A DNA stretch of 64,000 nucleotides, taken from Bog-532 sp963805255 (GTDB lineage Bacteria > Actinomycetota > Actinomycetes > Streptosporangiales > Streptosporangiaceae). Shown here piece after piece: positions 1-8,714 of the stretch. The stretch is taken from positions 1 through 64,000 of the forward strand of contig CAWDTK010000017.1 of NCBI GenBank assembly GCA_963805255.1, given 5' to 3'. The notes beneath the pieces were generated by a model that saw only the letters and a program-made list of their open reading frames with translations, was not told the origin of the DNA and searched no databases. The position numbers were made by a program, and so were the translations under genes. Position 1 is the stretch's first letter; each line of letters opens with the position of its first letter.

Positions 1-778
1 GTCCGGTCTTCGTCACCTGGGCCAGCGCGTTCCCGCTGACGAACCCCAGATTGATCGTCGCCTTCACGTCACCGTTGCCCGCGTCGGACAGGGTGAGCCC
101 GTCCCCGATCCCCCCCGCGCGGCTCAGCGCGCCGAACGTGACCAGCGCGGTGCCGTTCAGCTGGTCGACGGTGGCGCCGTTGAAGCCCGAATTGATATGC
201 ACGCCGCGCAGGGTCGCGTTGACGCTGGCGATGTCGAGCGGGCCCTCGGTCACATTGTTCGCGCTGATGTTCATTTGATGGAAGTCACGCGCGGCCAGCT
301 GAGTGAGGAAGGGGAAGCCCGTGATTGTCACCTTGGGCTTGACCGGGAATCCCTGCGACTTGATCTGGTTAGCGACCTCATTTTCGGCGATGCCCGCCGC
401 GACGCGGTCCGCCACGACCAGCAGAATGAGCAGCACTACGACGACGATCGCAGTGATGGCCAGGCCCCGGTGCCTGCGGCCCCCGCGGCGGCCCCGCCGT
501 GGCGCCTCGCCGGGGTAACCGGCCTCCGGCAGCCGGGCTGTGCCCGGCGGCGACCGGTACCCGTCTTGCGGTCCGTACCCCTGGCCGTACCCGCCGTCCG
601 GGCCGTACCCCTGGTCATGCCCGCGGTCCGGCCCGTAGCCGTCCCGCGGCCCGAAGTCTTGTGACGAGCCGTAATCGCCCGGCGGCCCGTAGTCCCGCGC
701 CGGGTCCCGTGCAGAGCCGTACCCGCCCGGTGAGCCGTACTCCCCGGGCCTGATCGGTCGGGTCGGGTCTTCGCTCAT
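1..778 (-). CDS. DUF2993 (LmeA-like) membrane-anchored protein, 3' end beyond window
   Basis: The frame is open from an ATG at 778-776 to the window edge, giving the first 259 residues; the C-terminus is missing. Residues 1-95 are a Gly/Tyr/Pro-rich tail with DGYGP-like units, 95-104 are strongly basic, and 105-123 form one membrane segment. The following part (AENEVANQIKSQGFPVKP, then KVTITGFPFLTQ) matches the start of the DUF2993 domain. Family members such as mycobacterial LmeA are envelope proteins that bind phospholipids; here an extracytoplasmic lipid-binding role is inference. GGAG lies about 10 bases before the ATG. The gene diverges from the FHA-ABC transporter, with 113 bp between the two starts, so their promoters must share that gap. 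Confidence 0.85.
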   Translation of the reverse strand, partial: MSEDPTRPIRPGEYGSPGGYGSARDPARDYGPPGDYGSSQDFGPRDGYGPDRGHDQGYGPDGGYGQGYGPQDGYRSPPGTARLPEAGYPGEAPRRGRRGGRRHRGLAITAIVVVVLLILLVVADRVAAGIAENEVANQIKSQGFPVKPKVTITGFPFLTQLAARDFHQMNISANNVTEGPLDIASVNATLRGVHINSGFNGATVDQLNGTALVTFGALSRAGGIGDGLTLSDAGNGDVKATINLGFVSGNALAQVTKTG

Positions 779-891
779 GACACCAGCTCCACTATCCGGG
801 GGCGGATCAGAGTTTAATGTAGAAACGGACGATAGAAGAAAGAGGACCAGCATATTCCGGTTTATGAGCTGCGCCCCTAGACTCGGTAGAC

Positions 892-3663
892 ATGTCATCG
901 CTGCGTTCCGGCCCGGCGGGGGCTGGCCCGGTGCTTGTGGTGCGTACGCGGGAATCGGATTTCCGATTGCACGCGGGGACCTCTTACCGACTGGGCCGGG
1001 ATCCGGGTTCCGACATCGTCATGTCCGACGCGCGTGTGTCGTGGCGTCACGCGATTCTCCGGTATGAACCGGACGCCTGGATACTTGAGGACGTCGGGAG
1101 TACGAACGGGACATTTGCCGGGACGCAGCGTATAGACCGGATCACCATCAGTTCTGACTGCGTTATCCGGTTTGGTAACCCAGCGGACGGCCCGGTCCTG
1201 CGCTGCGTGCCAGCCGCCCGTCCGGTGCACGCGCCGACGGAAATATCCGCGCCCGCCGCCGGTTCCCGCACGCTCGAAGGCGACCGCCGGAACGCCGTCG
1301 AGGCCCCGCGCGGGCCCAGGATACCTCATCCTGAGGTACCCCGCCGGGATGAGCCGCGCCGGGATGAGGCCTTCCGCGACGAGCCACACCGTGCTGAGCC
1401 CTTCGGTGACGAGCCCTTCGGTGACGAGCTCTTCCGTGCTGAGCCCCGCCGCGACGGGCCCCGCCGCGATGACCGCCCCGCGGCCCCCGCGCCGGGCGCC
1501 GGTATGCCAGGCGCCGGCGTGCCGGGCAGCCCGCGGAGCCCGGGCGGCAATGGCCGGGGCGGACTGGACGGTAACGGCTATGGCAGGCCGGGCGCCAACG
1601 GCGCGGGAAGCGGCGGCCGCGGCAGCGGCGCCCCCGGGAGCGGCCGTGGCCGGGGGGTCCAGGAGGACGACTACCGGCCGAGCGTGGACCGGCGACCCAC
1701 GTCGGTGCTGCCCCTGCCGGTGCGCCGGCTCCGGATCGGCCGAACGTCCGACAATGACCTCGTCCTCGCCGACCTCAGTATCTCCCGGCATCACGCTGAA
1801 TTGCGCAGATCCAGCAGCGGAGAGTACGAGATCGTCGACCTGGGCAGTCACAATGGCACATTTGTCAACGGGCAGCGTGTTACCTCCGCCACGCTCACCG
1901 AGAAAGACATTGTTGGCATCGGGCACGCCACATACCGGCTGACCGACGGTGAGCTGCGCGAATACATTGACACCGGCGATGTGTCGCTGGTCGCGCAGGA
2001 TCTGGTGGTGGAGGTCTCCGGGGGCAAGGTCCTGCTGGACCACGTGAGCTTCCCGATCGCCGAGCGGTGCCTGGTCGGCATCATTGGCCCCAGCGGCGCC
2101 GGCAAGTCGACTCTGCTCGGTGCGCTGACGGGGATGCGCCCGGCCGACCGGGGCGTGGTCCTGTACGACAACCGCGACCTGTACAAGGACTACGCGGAGC
2201 TGCGGACCCGGATCGGCCTGGTCCCGCAGGACAGCATCATGCACACTCAGCTCACCACTCAGCGGGCGCTGAGGTACGCCGCTGAGCTGCGTTTCCCGCC
2301 CGATACGCATGCCCGCGAGCGGAACGCCCGGGTCAACGAGGTCATGAGCGAGCTGGCGCTGACCCGGCACGCGGACACCCGCGCCGACAAGCTGTCGGGC
2401 GGCCAGCTCAAGCGGGTCAACGTGGCGCTGGAGCTGCTGACCAAGCCGTCGCTGCTGTTCCTGGACGAGCCCACCTCCGGGCTGGACCCGGGGCTGGACA
2501 AGTCGCTGATGGGGCAGATGCGCGACCTGGCGCACGACGGCCGCACCGTCATCGTGGTCACCCACAGCGTCGCCAACCTGGACGTCTGCGACCGGTTGCT
2601 GGTCCTGGTGCCCGGCGGCCGGATCGCGTTCTACGGGCCGCCGCGGGAGGGGCTGAGCTACTTCGGCCAGCCCGGCTGGGCCGAGGTCTTCCAGGCCTTC
2701 GACCGCTACCCGGACCGCGACTGGGCGGGCGAGTTCGCCGGCTCACCGGTTTATGAGGAGTACGTCACCCGGCCGCAGTCCATTCCGGCCGTGACCGGCG
2801 GCCCGAAGGCGGCGGGTACCCTGGCCACACCGGTCCGGCACGGCCGGCTGCGCCAGGTCTGGACGCTGTGCCGCCGGTACGCGCGGGTCATCGCGGCCGA
2901 CCGCGGCTACCTGGCCTTCATGGGCCTGCTGCCGGTCGTGCTCGGGGTGCTGATCCGCCTGGTGGCGGGCAAGCAGGGGCTGGCTGGTCCCTTCGGCACC
3001 AACACCAGTGCCCAGGAACTGCTGGTCATACTGGTCGTCTCCGTCTGCCTGGCCGGCACCGCCAGCTCGGTCCGGGAGCTGGTCAAGGAAAGATCGATCT
3101 ACGTGCGGGAACGCGCGGCCGGGCTGTCGTCCGGGGCCTACCTGTGCTCGAAGCTGGCGGTGCTGGGCGTGATCAGCATCATGCAGGTGCTGATCCTGGT
3201 GGCGATCGGGCTGCTCGGCCACCCGATGCCGCCGCAGGGGTCGTTCCTGGTCAGCCAGCCGTTCCTGGAACTGATCCTCGGCATAGCGCTGCTCGGCATC
3301 GCCTCCATGTGCCTGGGCCTGATGGTCTCCTCCATGGTCAACACGTCGGAAAAGGCCATGCCGTTCCTCGTGCTGCTCACGATGGCGCAGGTCATCCTGT
3401 CCGGCGGGGTGCTGTCGATCAACGGCAAGGCCGGGCTCGACCAGCTCGCCTGGCTGGCCCCCGCGCGCTGGGGTTTCGCCGCCGTCGCCTCCACCGCCAA
3501 CCTGAACCGCATCATCCCGCCCGCGTCAATGACCACGGACCCGCTATGGGACCATCAGGCCAGCACCTGGCTGACAAACATGGGGGCGATGATCGCCCTC
3601 ACTGTCGTGTTCATCCTCATCACTTGGTGGCGGCTGAACCGGCTCAGCCCAGGCCGGCGTTAG
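892..3663 (+). CDS. FHA-FHA-ABC transporter fusion (ATPase plus ABC2 permease)
   Basis: A 923-residue full-length half-transporter. FHA domain 1 lies near residues 20-95 (GRDPGSDIV, GSTNGTF) and FHA domain 2 near 270-345 (IGRTSDNDLVL, GSHNGTF). The ATPase spans about 360-590 with Walker A GPSGAGKST at 399-407, signature LSGGQ at 501-505 and Walker B LLFLDEP at 521-527. An ABC2-type membrane domain with about six hydrophobic segments fills 640-923. The order matches mycobacterial Rv1747, which is regulated by Ser/Thr kinase phosphorylation read by its FHA domains. By family it exports a lipid or cell-envelope precursor; the substrate is unknown. The linker between the FHA domains carries imperfect RRDEP-type repeats followed by a Gly-rich stretch. 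No Ser/Thr kinase gene is visible nearby. Confidence 0.95.
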   Translation: MSSLRSGPAGAGPVLVVRTRESDFRLHAGTSYRLGRDPGSDIVMSDARVSWRHAILRYEPDAWILEDVGSTNGTFAGTQRIDRITISSDCVIRFGNPADGPVLRCVPAARPVHAPTEISAPAAGSRTLEGDRRNAVEAPRGPRIPHPEVPRRDEPRRDEAFRDEPHRAEPFGDEPFGDELFRAEPRRDGPRRDDRPAAPAPGAGMPGAGVPGSPRSPGGNGRGGLDGNGYGRPGANGAGSGGRGSGAPGSGRGRGVQEDDYRPSVDRRPTSVLPLPVRRLRIGRTSDNDLVLADLSISRHHAELRRSSSGEYEIVDLGSHNGTFVNGQRVTSATLTEKDIVGIGHATYRLTDGELREYIDTGDVSLVAQDLVVEVSGGKVLLDHVSFPIAERCLVGIIGPSGAGKSTLLGALTGMRPADRGVVLYDNRDLYKDYAELRTRIGLVPQDSIMHTQLTTQRALRYAAELRFPPDTHARERNARVNEVMSELALTRHADTRADKLSGGQLKRVNVALELLTKPSLLFLDEPTSGLDPGLDKSLMGQMRDLAHDGRTVIVVTHSVANLDVCDRLLVLVPGGRIAFYGPPREGLSYFGQPGWAEVFQAFDRYPDRDWAGEFAGSPVYEEYVTRPQSIPAVTGGPKAAGTLATPVRHGRLRQVWTLCRRYARVIAADRGYLAFMGLLPVVLGVLIRLVAGKQGLAGPFGTNTSAQELLVILVVSVCLAGTASSVRELVKERSIYVRERAAGLSSGAYLCSKLAVLGVISIMQVLILVAIGLLGHPMPPQGSFLVSQPFLELILGIALLGIASMCLGLMVSSMVNTSEKAMPFLVLLTMAQVILSGGVLSINGKAGLDQLAWLAPARWGFAAVASTANLNRIIPPASMTTDPLWDHQASTWLTNMGAMIALTVVFILITWWRLNRLSPGRR

Positions 3664-3883
3664 GGCATCTGATCACCGAACGGCCCCCGGCCGGGACTGG
3701 TCCGTCAGCACTTCGCGCAACTGGCGCAGACTCAGGCGTCTACCGGGCACTATGGATCCGCTCGCCGCCCGTGTCCGGCGATCTGTGCCGGCTGGGGCCA
3801 GGGTGAGGCGATGGCAGAGCGGTTGCGGGACGCGCGGGGAACGCGGCCTCGCCACTGGCGGGGTGACGCTAGGATCGCACGCG

Positions 3884-4786
3884 ATGATCGCGCCCGCCAC
3901 CACTCCGGCCGTTCCGGCCGTCTTCCGCCGCAGCCGCGGTCTTAACGTGCTGACCTGGCCGGCCTTCGACTCCTGCGCCGTCGACGTCCTGGTCACGACC
4001 CGCTCCGGCGGGGTGTCCGCCGGCCCTTACGCCAGCCTGAACCTGAGCCTGAACGTGGGCGACGACGCCGCCGCTGTGCTGGAGAACCGGCGGCGGGCGG
4101 CGGCCGCGCTCGGCGGGCGGCCGGGTGACGTCGTTTTCTGCGAGCAGGTCCACGGCGGGGTGGCCGAGGTGGTCGGCGCACCGGACCGTGGCCGGGGCAC
4201 CCGGTCGGCCGCCGGCGCCGTGCCGGGCGCCGACGCGCTGGTGACGGCCGACCCCGGCACCGTGCTGGCCGTGCTGGCGGCCGACTGCGTGCCCGTAGTC
4301 CTCTATGATCCCGTTGCGCACGTGCTGGCTTGCGCGCACGCGGGCTGGCGGGGTACGGTCGCCCGCGTGGCCGCGTCCGCCGTGGCCGCCATGCGGTCGC
4401 TGGGCACCCGGCCCGCCGACGTGATCGCCGGGATCGGCCCCGCGATCGCCCCGGACCGCTACCAGGTCGGCGCGGAGGTCGCCGGGGCGGCGGCGAGCGC
4501 CTTCGGCTGCCACGCCCCCGCTGTGCTCCGCGCTTCCGGGCCCGGGCAATGGCAGTTCGACCTGTGGACGGCGAACCGCCTCGTGCTGCAGGAGACAGGC
4601 GTCCCCGATCGCCATATCTACGTCAGTGGCGTGCCGACGGGCCCCGCGGGCCCGGCGGGCGTCACGGGCCCCACCGGCCCCACCGGCCCGGCGGGCTCTA
4701 GGGGCTCGTTCTTCAGTCACCGCGCGGAGCGGCCCTCCGGCCGGTTCGCGGCCATGGCCCGCCTGCGGCCCCGGGAGACCCGATGA
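3884..4786 (+). CDS. pgeF: peptidoglycan editing factor / laccase-domain protein (YfiH family)
   Basis: A 300-residue member of the multicopper-like YfiH/DUF152 family. The metal-site residues of the family are visible: H90 in EQVHGG, C135 in AADCVPV and H152 in CAHAGWRG. E. coli YfiH (PgeF) removes UDP-MurNAc carrying L-Ser instead of L-Ala at position 1, keeping the stem peptide correct. The frame is open from 3752, but I start at the ATG at 3884 because similarity begins shortly after it and AGGA lies 10-12 bases upstream. Odd: a collagen-like GPAGPAG/GPTGPTG stretch (about residues 251-271) is inserted just before the conserved FFSHR..GRFAA end, making it longer than the usual 240-260 residues. 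The stop overlaps the murL start by 4 bp. Confidence 0.85.
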   Translation: MIAPATTPAVPAVFRRSRGLNVLTWPAFDSCAVDVLVTTRSGGVSAGPYASLNLSLNVGDDAAAVLENRRRAAAALGGRPGDVVFCEQVHGGVAEVVGAPDRGRGTRSAAGAVPGADALVTADPGTVLAVLAADCVPVVLYDPVAHVLACAHAGWRGTVARVAASAVAAMRSLGTRPADVIAGIGPAIAPDRYQVGAEVAGAAASAFGCHAPAVLRASGPGQWQFDLWTANRLVLQETGVPDRHIYVSGVPTGPAGPAGVTGPTGPTGPAGSRGSFFSHRAERPSGRFAAMARLRPRETR

Positions 4787-6303
4787 GCACCCAGACGGCG
4801 GACGCGGCGAGCGCCGCCGGGGCCCGGCGCGGCCAGCGATTCCGGTACGAGTCCTACCGGGCCGATCCCGGTACCGGCCTGCTGATCTGCCGGTACAGCG
4901 TGGACGGGCGGCCGTTCGAGGAGCGGGTCACGTTCCGTCCGGCGGATCCCGCGGGCCCGGCGGATCCCGCAGGTTCCACGGACCCCGCAGGTTCCACGGA
5001 CCCCGCGGGTTCCACGGACACCATATTCCCTACTGGCCCCGTGAACCGCTGGGACCGCCCGGCCGTGGCCGCGGCCGCCCGGCTCGTCTTCCTGCTCGCC
5101 GGTGTCTCCGCCTACAAGACGGCCGCGCCGCCCGTCATCGACACGGGGGAGACCGCGCTGACCCGCCGGGAGCGGGACTTCCTCCGCGACTTCTACGTCC
5201 GCGGGCTGGGCGAGTTCGCGTACCGCAACGGCATCGACCTGTCCGGCCTTCGCATCGAGGGCCCGGAGGCGCCGGAGACTACGGCGGTGCCGGAGACAAC
5301 GGTGGCCGCCGTCCGCCACCCGGCCGCGGAACCGCCCATAGCCGGGGAAGCGCGCGCTCTCGTCCCGTTCGGCGGGGGAATTGACTCCATCGTCACCGTT
5401 GAGATGGTCTGCCACCGCGCCGACGTGGCGCTTTTCGTGGTCAGCCGGCCCGGCGACCGGTTCGACGCGATCGAGTACCCGGCCGCCGTCACCGGGCTGC
5501 CGGTGGTCCGCGCCGAGCGGGAAATCGACGCCCAGTTGCTGCGCTCGCGTGAGCTGGGGTTCCTCAACGGCCACGTCCCGGTGACCGGCATCATCTCGGC
5601 GATCGCGGTCATGGCGGCGGCGCTGGAGGGCCGGGACGCCGTGGTGATGTCCAACGAATGGTCCGCGTCGGTGCCCACGGTGCAGGCCGGCGATCACGCA
5701 GTCAACCACCAGTACTCCAAGAGCGCGGCGTTCGAGGCGGCCTTCCGCGGCGTGCTCGCCGAGACGTCGGCCCGCCTGCCCGCGGGTGAGGGTATGCCGG
5801 ACTACTTCTCGGCGCTGCGGGCCCGCACCGAGCTGTGGATCGCGGAGCGGTTCGCCCGGCTGAAGCCATACCACGGGACGTTCCGCAGCTGTAACCGCGC
5901 CTTCCATATCGACCGGGCGAAGCGGCTCGACCACTGGTGCGGGCAGTGCGACAAGTGCTGCTTCATCGACCTGATCCTGGCGCCGTTCGTGCCGGCCGCG
6001 GACCTCGGGGCCATCTTCGGCGGCCGGGAGCCGCTCGCCGACCCGTCCCTGGGGGGCCGGTTCCGCGCGCTGCTGGGCGACGCCGACCTCAGCAAACCGT
6101 TCGAATGTGTCGGGGAGGTCAACGAGTGCCGCGCGGCGCTGCTGCTCGCGGACCAGCGCGGTGACCGGGCCGGCTTTCCGCTGCTGCACGAACTGGCCGC
6201 CGAGGTGCGGGCACTGCCCGGCCAGCCGTCGACGGAGGGCCTGCTGCAGCCCGTCGGAGAGCACTTCATTCCCGCCCTCTATGCGGAGGAATTCCTGGCG
6301 TGA
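4783..6303 (+). CDS. murL: UDP-MurNAc-L-Ala-L-Glu epimerase
   Basis: A 506-residue protein that I recognise as MurL, the ATP-dependent epimerase turning UDP-MurNAc-L-Ala-L-Glu into the D-Glu form. Seen: an ATP-pyrophosphatase-like loop LVPFGGGIDSI near residues 195-205, the central MSNEWSASVPTVQ..NHQYSKS block, and a cysteine cluster CGQCDKCC at 386-393 followed by FIDLILAPF. The family was established in Xanthomonas, where murL sits beside a dedicated murD2, as it does here. The N-terminal third carries three in-frame copies of a DPAGST unit (about 4960-5020) not expected in the family. Its ATG overlaps the pgeF stop, and its own stop overlaps the murD start, so the three genes are translationally coupled. 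Confidence 0.88.
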   Translation: MSTQTADAASAAGARRGQRFRYESYRADPGTGLLICRYSVDGRPFEERVTFRPADPAGPADPAGSTDPAGSTDPAGSTDTIFPTGPVNRWDRPAVAAAARLVFLLAGVSAYKTAAPPVIDTGETALTRRERDFLRDFYVRGLGEFAYRNGIDLSGLRIEGPEAPETTAVPETTVAAVRHPAAEPPIAGEARALVPFGGGIDSIVTVEMVCHRADVALFVVSRPGDRFDAIEYPAAVTGLPVVRAEREIDAQLLRSRELGFLNGHVPVTGIISAIAVMAAALEGRDAVVMSNEWSASVPTVQAGDHAVNHQYSKSAAFEAAFRGVLAETSARLPAGEGMPDYFSALRARTELWIAERFARLKPYHGTFRSCNRAFHIDRAKRLDHWCGQCDKCCFIDLILAPFVPAADLGAIFGGREPLADPSLGGRFRALLGDADLSKPFECVGEVNECRAALLLADQRGDRAGFPLLHELAAEVRALPGQPSTEGLLQPVGEHFIPALYAEEFLA

Positions 6304-7701
6304 CCGGTACACGTCCCAAGCTTGCCTGGTCAGATCTGAGCGGCGCCCGGGCCGGGGTGTGGGGCCTCGGCCGTGAGGGCATGGCGAATGTCCGCAAGCT
6401 CTGCGCGATGGGCATCGATCCGGTGCTGGTCGATGACCACCCGCAGGCCGTCGCGATCAGCGGGATGCCCGTGCTCACGACCGGCTACGGCGCGCTCACC
6501 GCGCTGGAGAAGTGCGACGTGGTCGTCAAGTCGCCCGGGATCAGCCGCTACCGCCCGGAGGTCGTGCGACTGGAAGAGCGGGGCGTTCCGGTGGCCGGCG
6601 GCCTGGGCCTGTGGCTGCAGGAAACCGATCCCGCCCGCGTGCTGCTCATCACCGGCACCAAGGGCAAGAGCACGACCGCCGCGGTCACGGGCCACCTGCT
6701 GAACGGCCTCGGTCACCGTTGCGTGGTCGGGGGCAACATCGGCCAGCCGCCCTGGGATTCCGGAATGCCCGCCCGGGCCGGCCAGCGCGCCCAGCGTGCC
6801 CGGTGCGCCCAGCGCGCCCGGTGCGGCCGGCGGGGACGAGCCGTGGGACTTCTGGGTCATCGAGGTTTCCAGCTACCAGGCCATGGATCTGCCGTGTTCC
6901 ACGCCCGTCGTGGCCGTCACCTCGCTGCACCCCGATCACCTCGACTGGCACGGCGGCGTGCAGAACTACTACCGGGACAAGCTGTCGGCGTGCTCGCAGC
7001 CGGGCGCGGACCTGACCGTCGCCAACGGCGACAGTGACCTGCTGCGCGAGCGGGCCGCCCTGCTCGGGCCGCGGGTGGACTGGGTGCACGCCGCCGACGA
7101 CCCGGACGCCTCCTGGATGGAGCCGCTGGGCCTGCTCGGCAGCCACAACCGCCGCAACGCGCTGATCGCACGGCGCTGCCTGCAGGCGCTCGGCGTCGCC
7201 GGGGCGTCCGCCGAGGCGGCACTGCGCGCCGCGGCCATGGGCTTCCACCACCTGGATCACCGGCTGCAGGTGGCCGGGGAGGTCGCGGGCGTCACGTTCG
7301 TGGACGACAGCCTGTCCACCAACGTGCTGCCCACTCTGGCCGCGCTGGACGCGTTTCCCGGCCGGCGGATGGCCCTGATCGCCGGGGGCCACGACCGCGG
7401 CATAGACTACGCACCGCTCGCGGCCGCCCTGCGGGACCGCGCGGCCCCCACCCTGGTGCTCACCCTGCCCGGCAGCGGCCCGCGCATCCACACGGAACTT
7501 GATGCTGCCGGCATGACGAACGCCGAGGACTGCCCCGATCTGGACGCGGCGGTCGCGCGCGCGTTTGACTGGGCCCGCCCGGACGGCGTGGTGCTGCTGT
7601 CGCCGGCCGCGCCGAGCTTCGGCCAGTTCCGAGACTACCGCGAGCGCGGCGAGGCGTTCACCCGTGCGATGCAGGCCTGCCGCCCGTTAACTTTCCACTA
7701 A
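6300..7701 (+). pseudogene. murD: UDP-N-acetylmuramoylalanine-glutamate ligase (MurD2 type), one-base frameshift
   Basis: The first frame (from 6300) gives the Rossmann N-domain (GVWGLGREGMANVRKL) and the ATP site TGTKGKSTTA up to GGNIGQPPWD; the rest (EVSSYQAMDLP, TSLHPDHLDWHGG, SHNRRNALIA, DDSLSTN, SFGQFRDYRERG) is in another frame that ends at 7701. Total length is 1402 bases, 3x467+1, so one extra base would restore a 467-residue ligase. The break lies in a low-complexity GCCC/GGCC tract around 6757-6800, where the protein also seems to carry a non-conserved Pro/Ala/Gly insert. With MurL it would add L-Glu to UDP-MurNAc-L-Ala before epimerisation. As this is probably the cell's essential MurD, an assembly error is likelier than a dead gene. 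Confidence 0.85.
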
Positions 7702-7824
7702 ACTTGCAGGGATCCCGCCAATTAGCCAGGTCGCTTGACTCAACACCGCATTTCGGGTAAGTAAATGGCTGTCTGGTTTCTGGCTGAAAGTGGCCATTGC
7801 ATGACCGTTGGTCAGAAAATGTTA

Positions 7825-7873
7825 CGGGATCGTCTGCTGGCCGGGTTCTTTCCCGGAACCCCTGACGATCCCG
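7825..7873. terminator. nested hairpin downstream of the mur genes
   Basis: Outer arms CGGGATCGTC (7825-7834) and GACGATCCCG (7864-7873) pair perfectly, and an inner CCGGG/CCCGG hairpin sits between them. It lies 124 bp after the murD stop, in a stretch that is otherwise AT-rich. A terminator or attenuator is the simplest reading; there is no U-run. Confidence 0.4.
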
Positions 7874-7924
7874 CGTACCGGCCCGTAGCCTGTCAGTGCA
7901 GGTGAAGGAGTGGAGGGGGCACCG

Positions 7925-8266
7925 GTGGTTTGCGGAGTATCGGCGGCTGTGCACGCGGGACACCAGTTGGCCCTTCCGGCCGAGGCGGCGGAGTTCCGCG
8001 GCCGGAGATGGTCACGGACATTCCGGCCCCGGCGAGGAGGCTGGACGGCGATCCGCTGCTGCCGCGCCGCAGGCCGGTCGCCGTGCTGCCGGACGCGCCG
8101 GGGGATCACGCCGGGCCGGCCGGCAAAATGGGTGGAGGCCCGGGCCCTGGCGAGGTCTCGTCCCGGCCGGACCTGCATGTACTGGCTCAGGCCCGCCATG
8201 CACTGGCTCAGGTCCGCCGGGGACTTCGGCGCCTGGCCTGACGCGCCCGGCCTGGGTCAGAGATAA
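7925..8266 (+). CDS. doubtful small ORF, unknown
   Basis: A GTG at 7925 follows GGAGGGGG at a good distance and opens a 113-codon frame. The first 35 residues (VVCGVSAAVHAGHQLALP..) have the high third-position GC expected of a gene here; after that the coding-like composition moves to the next frame, which ends at 8241 with HVLAQARHALAQVRRG. That could be another frameshift, or chance in GC-rich DNA. I recognise no family. Two 21-bp repeats lie inside it (8176-8217). Confidence 0.2.
   Translation: MVCGVSAAVHAGHQLALPAEAAEFRGRRWSRTFRPRRGGWTAIRCCRAAGRSPCCRTRRGITPGRPAKWVEARALARSRPGRTCMYWLRPAMHWLRSAGDFGAWPDAPGLGQR
8176..8217. repeat. 21-bp tandem repeat, two copies
   Basis: CATGTACTGGCTCAGGCCC.. 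(8176-8196) is followed directly by a copy at 8197-8217 with two substitutions. The period is a multiple of three. Confidence 0.8.
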
Positions 8267-8312
8267 GGCGTCGGCGCCTGGCCTGACGCGCCCGGGCTGG
8301 GCCAGAGATAAG
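8227..8312. repeat. 45-bp tandem repeat, two copies
   Basis: The segment beginning CGGCGCCTGGCCTGACGCGC and ending AGATAAG occurs at 8227-8267 and again at 8272-8312 with two differences. Each copy contains TGA and TAA stops, so this is not coding. Confidence 0.85.
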
Positions 8313-8714
8313 AGCGGCCGCGTCATATTTCCCGAATTGCCGGGCGATCCCCGGCGTATTTTATTTGTATGCATCCCGTTAAGTAGTTCCGGTACTGGTC
8401 ACCTTACGTGCGGCCAGCCTGTCCCTATCCGGCCCGTCCCGGGCAAATTTATGGATGATCATTTTTGCCGTTTCTCCGTACCTGCCGATACCGTGTCGCC
8501 GATCGGTCACGTAAGGTACCGGTCGAGTGCCTGAGTTATGACTCGCGAGTGTTTCCTTAGGGACCTTCGGCCCCTTTCGTGATCTGCGCGTATCATCTTA
8601 TTCTGGCTGATCGTGCCATATGTCGCCGCACATCGGAGGCGGTACGGAGGGCCCGCGACGGTGCGGGCGGCGGCGCCGGAGGAACTCTTTTACGCCTGAC
8701 TGGGAGGGCACGCT
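8313..8714. other. non-coding stretch upstream of the DUF4388-like gene
   Basis: I see no credible gene here. It is less GC-rich than its surroundings. ACCTTACGTG (8401-8410) and its inverse CACGTAAGGT (8508-8517) sit about 100 bp apart, each beside a CCGGTAC or GGTACCGG word, which may mark a regulator site. GGGAGG at 8701-8706 is the ribosome binding site of the next gene. Confidence 0.5.

Noticed and set aside
895..2565. Long antisense open frame opposite the FHA-ABC gene (and similar ones at 4717-6312, 23651-25828, 26427-28022 and 34344-35981)
   Set aside because: These are phase shadows of GC-rich real genes: composition is Arg/Gly/His-rich, no domain is recognisable, and the opposite strand encodes a clear protein.
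7896..8534. A 212-residue open frame
   Set aside because: It runs through tandem repeats and AT-rich non-coding sequence, has no family similarity, and its composition differs from real genes here.
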